Source: an uncultured Methanobrevibacter sp.
Lineage (GTDB): Archaea > Methanobacteriota > Methanobacteria > Methanobacteriales > Methanobacteriaceae
Length of the DNA stretch: 7,415 nucleotides
Assembly: GCF_937906425.1 (NCBI RefSeq)
Contig: NZ_CALCYR010000141.1
Coordinates: forward strand, 1 to 7,415
Direction of reading: 5' to 3'
Shown here piece by piece: positions 5,617 through 7,415 of this stretch. How positions within the stretch are numbered: position 1 is the stretch's first letter; each line of letters begins with the position of its first letter. Both the position numbers and the translations under genes were made by a program. A model generated the notes under the pieces. It saw nothing but the letters and a program-made list of their open reading frames with translations, was not told where the DNA came from and made no database searches.

Positions 5617-5620
5617 ATAA

Positions 5621-5647
5621 ATCCTCCATGAACATTTGTTCATTGGA
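5621..5647 (-). promoter_or_regulatory. rpl1 Shine-Dalgarno partly held in a leader hairpin
   Basis: The ribosome site GGAGGAT (5627-5621) lies 4 nt before the ATG at 5616 and fixes the start. Just upstream, AUGAAC (5643-5638) and GUUCAU (5633-5628) form a perfect 6-bp stem with loop AAAU. Across a single bulged A, UCC (5647-5645) can pair with GGA (5627-5625), which are the first three bases of the Shine-Dalgarno. The hairpin could dampen initiation of rpl1 and, through coupling, rpl10. Confidence 0.5.
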
Positions 5648-5703
5648 CATTTTTTTAATTTACGAGAAATCTTCAAATTTAATTAATAACAAAATCTTAA
5701 GGA

Positions 5704-5713
5704 ATTATATAAT
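5704..5713 (-). promoter_or_regulatory. TATA-like box for the rpl1-rpl10-rpl12 unit
   Basis: The minus strand reads ATTATATAAT, preceded by an A-rich stretch. Initiation about 25 bp downstream (near 5680-5686) would give a leader of about 65-70 nt that contains the Shine-Dalgarno hairpin. It supports a separate promoter for rpl1 after the terminator-like structure behind rpl11. A+T-rich context limits confidence. Confidence 0.45.
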
Positions 5714-5738
5714 TTTTATAAGAATAATATTTAATTTT

Positions 5739-5861
5739 TTGAATCAAATTCATAATCAAATTACAAATCATTCATAAAAACAATTCATAAATCATCCATT
5801 AAACAATTCATAATCATTCATAAGAACAATTCATAAATCATTCATTGAATCAAATTCATAA
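5739..5861. repeat. 23-bp direct repeats bracketed by 17-bp repeats upstream of rpl1
   Basis: Three units of 23 bp start at 5780, 5803 and 5826 (ACAATTCATAAATCAT and variants), with a degraded unit before them (about 5757-5779). The octamer AATTCATA starts at 5747, 5782, 5805, 5828 and 5853. The array is flanked by identical 17-mers TTGAATCAAATTCATAA at 5739-5755 and 5845-5861. It lies 25-160 bp upstream of the rpl1 TATA-like box. Binding sites for a regulator, or a simple duplication array, are both possible. Confidence 0.8.
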
Positions 5862-5934
5862 ATTAAATTTTAATAAAAATCAAAATTCAAATTAATTTAA
5901 AACTAAATTAATAAAATTAAGAATTAATAAATCA

Positions 5935-6006
5935 TTAGATTCCTAAAAGCTTATATCCATCATGATTTAGACATTCTAGAACAAGTAAAACGTCCGCACC
6001 ATAATT
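5935..6006 (-). pseudogene. Possible gene relic in the rpl11-rpl1 gap
   Basis: Within very A+T-rich DNA this stretch is clearly richer in G+C (for example GGTGCGGACG on the minus strand). One minus frame runs 23 codons between a TGA at 6007-6009 and a TAA at 5935-5937 and reads GADVLLVLECL, then NHDGYKLLGI, protein-like rather than low-complexity. It has no start codon or ribosome site. It may be the last piece of a decayed gene, or part of a structured RNA; a TATA-like GATTATATAT lies upstream at 6078-6087. I do not recognise the family. Confidence 0.3.
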
Positions 6007-6165
6007 TCATCTATAATTTAAAGTGAATTAATATCTTTTATCATAAATAGCTAATTGCTAATTAATCACTTAAAAGAATATATAATCTTAAATAAAGTAT
6101 TAAATGATCTTAAGCATTTAAAATTCGGATCAAAGATTTAAATTAATAAATTAATATAAATTAAA

Positions 6166-6263
6166 TAAAATAAATTAAGTAAAATAAATTAAGTAAAATA
6201 AATTAAGTAAAATAAATTAACTAAAATAAATTAACTAAAATAAATTAACTAAAATAAATTAAA
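6166..6263. repeat. 14-bp tandem array, seven units
   Basis: Seven consecutive units TAAAATAAATTAAX start at 6166 and every 14 bp after. X is G in the first three, C in the next three and A in the last. The grouping of G and C variants implies stepwise duplication of neighbouring units. The array lies between rpl11 and rpl1 and is probably non-coding. Confidence 0.9.
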
Positions 6264-6299
6264 AAATTTATTATTTATTAAATTAAATAATGAAGAATT

Positions 6300-6368
6300 T
6301 TAAAAAACTAAATGGATTAACATTGTAAGCAAAATGACAATAGAATATCTATTCTACTAAAATGTCAT
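6300..6368 (-). terminator. Nested hairpin overlapping the rpl11 stop codon
   Basis: TAGAAT/ATTCTA (6341-6346, 6351-6356) form an inner stem with loop ATCT, and ATGACA (6334-6339) with TGTCAT (6363-6368) form an outer 6-bp stem. On the minus strand the stop codon TAG (6349-6351) sits in the inner loop and arm. A short TTTT run follows at 6334-6331 and a six-T run at 6307-6302. It probably ends or stabilises the spt5-rpl11 transcript, which fits rpl1 having its own promoter. Confidence 0.55.
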
Positions 6369-6831
6369 CATACTCTCCAGCATCAACTGCTTTTTGAGCT
6401 TCTCTTGGGTCTTTACCGTCAACGGTAATTCCCATACTTACACAAGTACCCATAACTTCCTTAGCACCATGCTTGTAGTCGTTTGCAAGTAATGAATCAA
6501 ATTTCATTCTAGCAATTTTTAAAGCTTGTTCCACTGACAAGTCAGCAACGACTTCAGCACCAGGTTCATGAGCACCCTTATCAATGCCAAGTTCATCCAT
6601 AATAAGAGCAGTTGTTGGAGGAGTACCAATTTCAATTTCAAAGTCACGAGTGTCACTGTCTACAATAACTCTAACAGGCACTTTCATTCCTTTGAAGTCA
6701 GCACTCTTTTTATTGATTTCTTCAACTACTTGCATCATATTAATACCAAGTGGACCAATTGCAGGACCTAATGGAGGTCCAGGAGTAGCTGTTCCACCTT
6801 CAATAAGAACTTCAACAGTTTCTTTAGCCAT
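6349..6831 (-). CDS. rpl11: Ribosomal protein L11
   Basis: L11 binds the 23S rRNA GTPase-associated region at the base of the L10-L12 stalk and takes part in factor-dependent steps of translation. The 160 aa match archaeal L11. The N-terminal domain carries the family signature around residues 17-31 (PGPPLGPAIGPLGIN). The C-terminal rRNA-binding domain (about 70-150) ends with the conserved GTCVSMGITVDG and KDPREAQKAV segments. The ATG at 6831 overlaps the spt5 stop as TAATG and a good ribosome site precedes it, so the two are probably translated as a coupled pair. The gene is followed by a nested hairpin and a long gap in place of rpl1. Clear orthologue. Confidence 0.97.
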   Translation of the reverse strand: MAKETVEVLIEGGTATPGPPLGPAIGPLGINMMQVVEEINKKSADFKGMKVPVRVIVDSDTRDFEIEIGTPPTTALIMDELGIDKGAHEPGAEVVADLSVEQALKIARMKFDSLLANDYKHGAKEVMGTCVSMGITVDGKDPREAQKAVDAGEYDDILVE

Positions 6832-7322
6832 TAGTCAGCCTCCTTTTTAATAATTCTAATTTGATCAGCTTTAACAGTAACAGGAATCGGAACTGCTGCT
6901 TCGATTAACTCGAGAACTACTTCTTCACGAGATTCATCTAAACGGACAACTTTTGATTTTTCTCCTTTGAAAGGACCTGAAACAAGTTCGACAATACTTC
7001 CTTTTTGAATAGAGGAAATAATTGGTTGTGGCTTTAAGAATTTTTTAACTTCTTCCATGGTTATTTGGCTATCTGGATTAATGGTTCCATCCCTATTGGC
7101 ACCTACAATACCTCTTAAATGACGAACTTTCATATCAGGGTTTTTCATATCAAGATTGGTTGCAGATTCAACTATAATATAACCTTTTAAAGATTCCGGC
7201 ACCACAATTGATTTAATATCTACGCCAGGTTTATCCGCTTTCATTCTTAACAGCATAGCAACATTTCTTTCTTGACCTGCTGATGTTTTAAGAGCAAATA
7301 TGGAATTTTTATGATCTTCCAT
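6831..7322 (-). CDS. spt5: Transcription elongation factor Spt5 (NusG homologue)
   Basis: Spt5 binds the RNA polymerase clamp over the main cleft, with Spt4 in archaea, and raises processivity; its KOW domain can contact the ribosome. The 163 aa fit archaeal Spt5. Residues 1-95 are the NGN domain, with the start FALKTSAGQERNVA (9-22), ESLKGYIIVE (43-52) and the RHLRGIVGA segment (67-75). Residues 105-158 are the KOW domain, with KGSIVELVSGPFKGEK at 107-122. ATG at 7322 has AGGTGA 6 nt upstream. It heads the visible transcription unit and overlaps rpl11 by one base. secE, often just upstream in archaea, is not in the window. Clear orthologue. Confidence 0.96.
   Translation of the reverse strand: MEDHKNSIFALKTSAGQERNVAMLLRMKADKPGVDIKSIVVPESLKGYIIVESATNLDMKNPDMKVRHLRGIVGANRDGTINPDSQITMEEVKKFLKPQPIISSIQKGSIVELVSGPFKGEKSKVVRLDESREEVVLELIEAAVPIPVTVKADQIRIIKKEAD
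6839..6844 (-). promoter_or_regulatory. Shine-Dalgarno of rpl11 inside spt5
   Basis: The minus strand reads AGGAGG, 7 nt before ATG at 6831, inside the last codons of spt5. With the TAATG overlap it supports coupled translation. Confidence 0.65.
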
Positions 7323-7328
7323 TTAAAT

Positions 7329-7334
7329 TCACCT
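7329..7334 (-). promoter_or_regulatory. Shine-Dalgarno of spt5
   Basis: The minus strand reads AGGTGA, 6 nt before ATG at 7322, matching the archaeal consensus and supporting that start. Confidence 0.65.
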
Positions 7335-7382
7335 ATATAATTAATATTTAGATTATTAATAAATTTATAGATTAAATTGATT

Positions 7383-7390
7383 GATATAAA
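7383..7390 (-). promoter_or_regulatory. TATA-like box upstream of spt5
   Basis: The minus strand reads TTTATATC, close to the methanogen box TTTATATA, about 60 bp before the spt5 ATG. Initiation about 25 bp downstream would give a leader near 35-40 nt. An upstream gene may also read through, so this is tentative. Confidence 0.4.
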
Positions 7391-7415
7391 GTAAAATTTT
7401 ATTATTCTTCTTTAA

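Larger units (their letters stand above)
5617..6348. other. Long non-coding gap splitting rpl11 from rpl1
   Basis: In transcription order this 732-bp stretch holds the rpl11 terminator hairpin, a 14-bp tandem array (6166-6263), a G+C-richer island with a possible relic (5935-6006), a 23-bp repeat array (5739-5861), the rpl1 TATA-like box and the rpl1 leader. No intact gene or tRNA is visible on either strand. In many euryarchaea L11 and L1 are adjacent, so the gap suggests insertion, decay of an intervening gene, or repeat expansion. Confidence 0.7.

Noticed and set aside
5617..5676. Longer rpl1 starting at ATG 5676 or 5643
   Set aside because: The extra 12-20 residues do not resemble L1, no ribosome site precedes those ATGs, and MTQEII at 5616 has GGAGGAT at the right distance and gives the normal length.
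6010..6100. Small gene or 16-codon frame starting near 6012 on the minus strand
   Set aside because: No ribosome site and a very short frame; the TATA-like match at 6078-6087 is weak evidence in such DNA.
5739..6263. CRISPR array
   Set aside because: Repeats are directly contiguous at 23 and 14 bp with no unique spacers, and no cas gene is present.
7399..7415. 3' end of an upstream gene (…AAA GAA GAA TAA TAA on the minus strand)
   Set aside because: Only three codons would be visible and the DNA is A+T-rich enough to give this by chance; the expected neighbour secE usually ends in a hydrophobic segment.

Overview
The window looks like euryarchaeal DNA from a very A+T-rich methanogen of the Methanobacteriales, most likely a Methanobrevibacter. 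The evidence is the archaeal/eukaryotic-type ribosomal stalk proteins (P0-like L10 and P1-like L12, both ending GLGALFG), an Spt5 with single NGN and KOW domains, Shine-Dalgarno sites resembling GGAGGTGAT, TATA-like boxes, and membrane proteins with an N-terminal zinc ribbon. The genus is inferred from gene content and composition, not from a search. Every supported gene is on the minus strand, so transcription runs from high to low coordinates.

Right half (about 3.5-7.4 kb), in transcription order: spt5, rpl11, a gap of about 730 bp, rpl1, rpl10, a 145 bp spacer, rpl12. Spt5 is the processivity factor of RNA polymerase. L11 is the base of the GTPase-associated centre, L1 forms the mobile stalk at the E site, and L10 with L12 forms the lateral stalk that recruits translation factors. 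spt5 and rpl11 overlap by one base (TAATG); rpl1 and rpl10 are one base apart. The usual L11-L1 junction is broken by long repeat-rich DNA. rpl11 ends in its own hairpin and rpl1 has its own TATA-like box. The start of rpl1 carries two candidate translational control elements: a hairpin covering half of its Shine-Dalgarno, and a G+C-rich stem inside codons 8-23, where L1 autoregulatory sites are known in methanogens.

Left half (0.1-3.1 kb), in transcription order: a zinc-ribbon protein with one membrane span and a beta-rich outer domain (219 aa); a short zinc-ribbon protein with about three membrane spans (116 aa); an anchored alpha/beta hydrolase with an intact Ser-Asp-His triad (239 aa); and a zinc-ribbon, one-span protein whose outer part has a Ser/Asp linker, an EF-hand loop and a second Cys/His metal site (250 aa). 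The three zinc-ribbon proteins share nearly the same first 24 residues and look like a local paralogous family. Their function is not known from sequence; an envelope or surface role is inferred.

The intergenic DNA is unusually structured: 9-, 10-, 14- and 23-bp repeats, about 19 A-tracts phased at 10 bp (probable curved DNA), and hairpins that overlap the stop codons of three genes. I see no RNA gene, insertion sequence, CRISPR array or recognisable defence system. The items most worth following up are the rpl1 control elements and repeat-filled gap, the curved DNA, and the two-ended metal-binding membrane protein.
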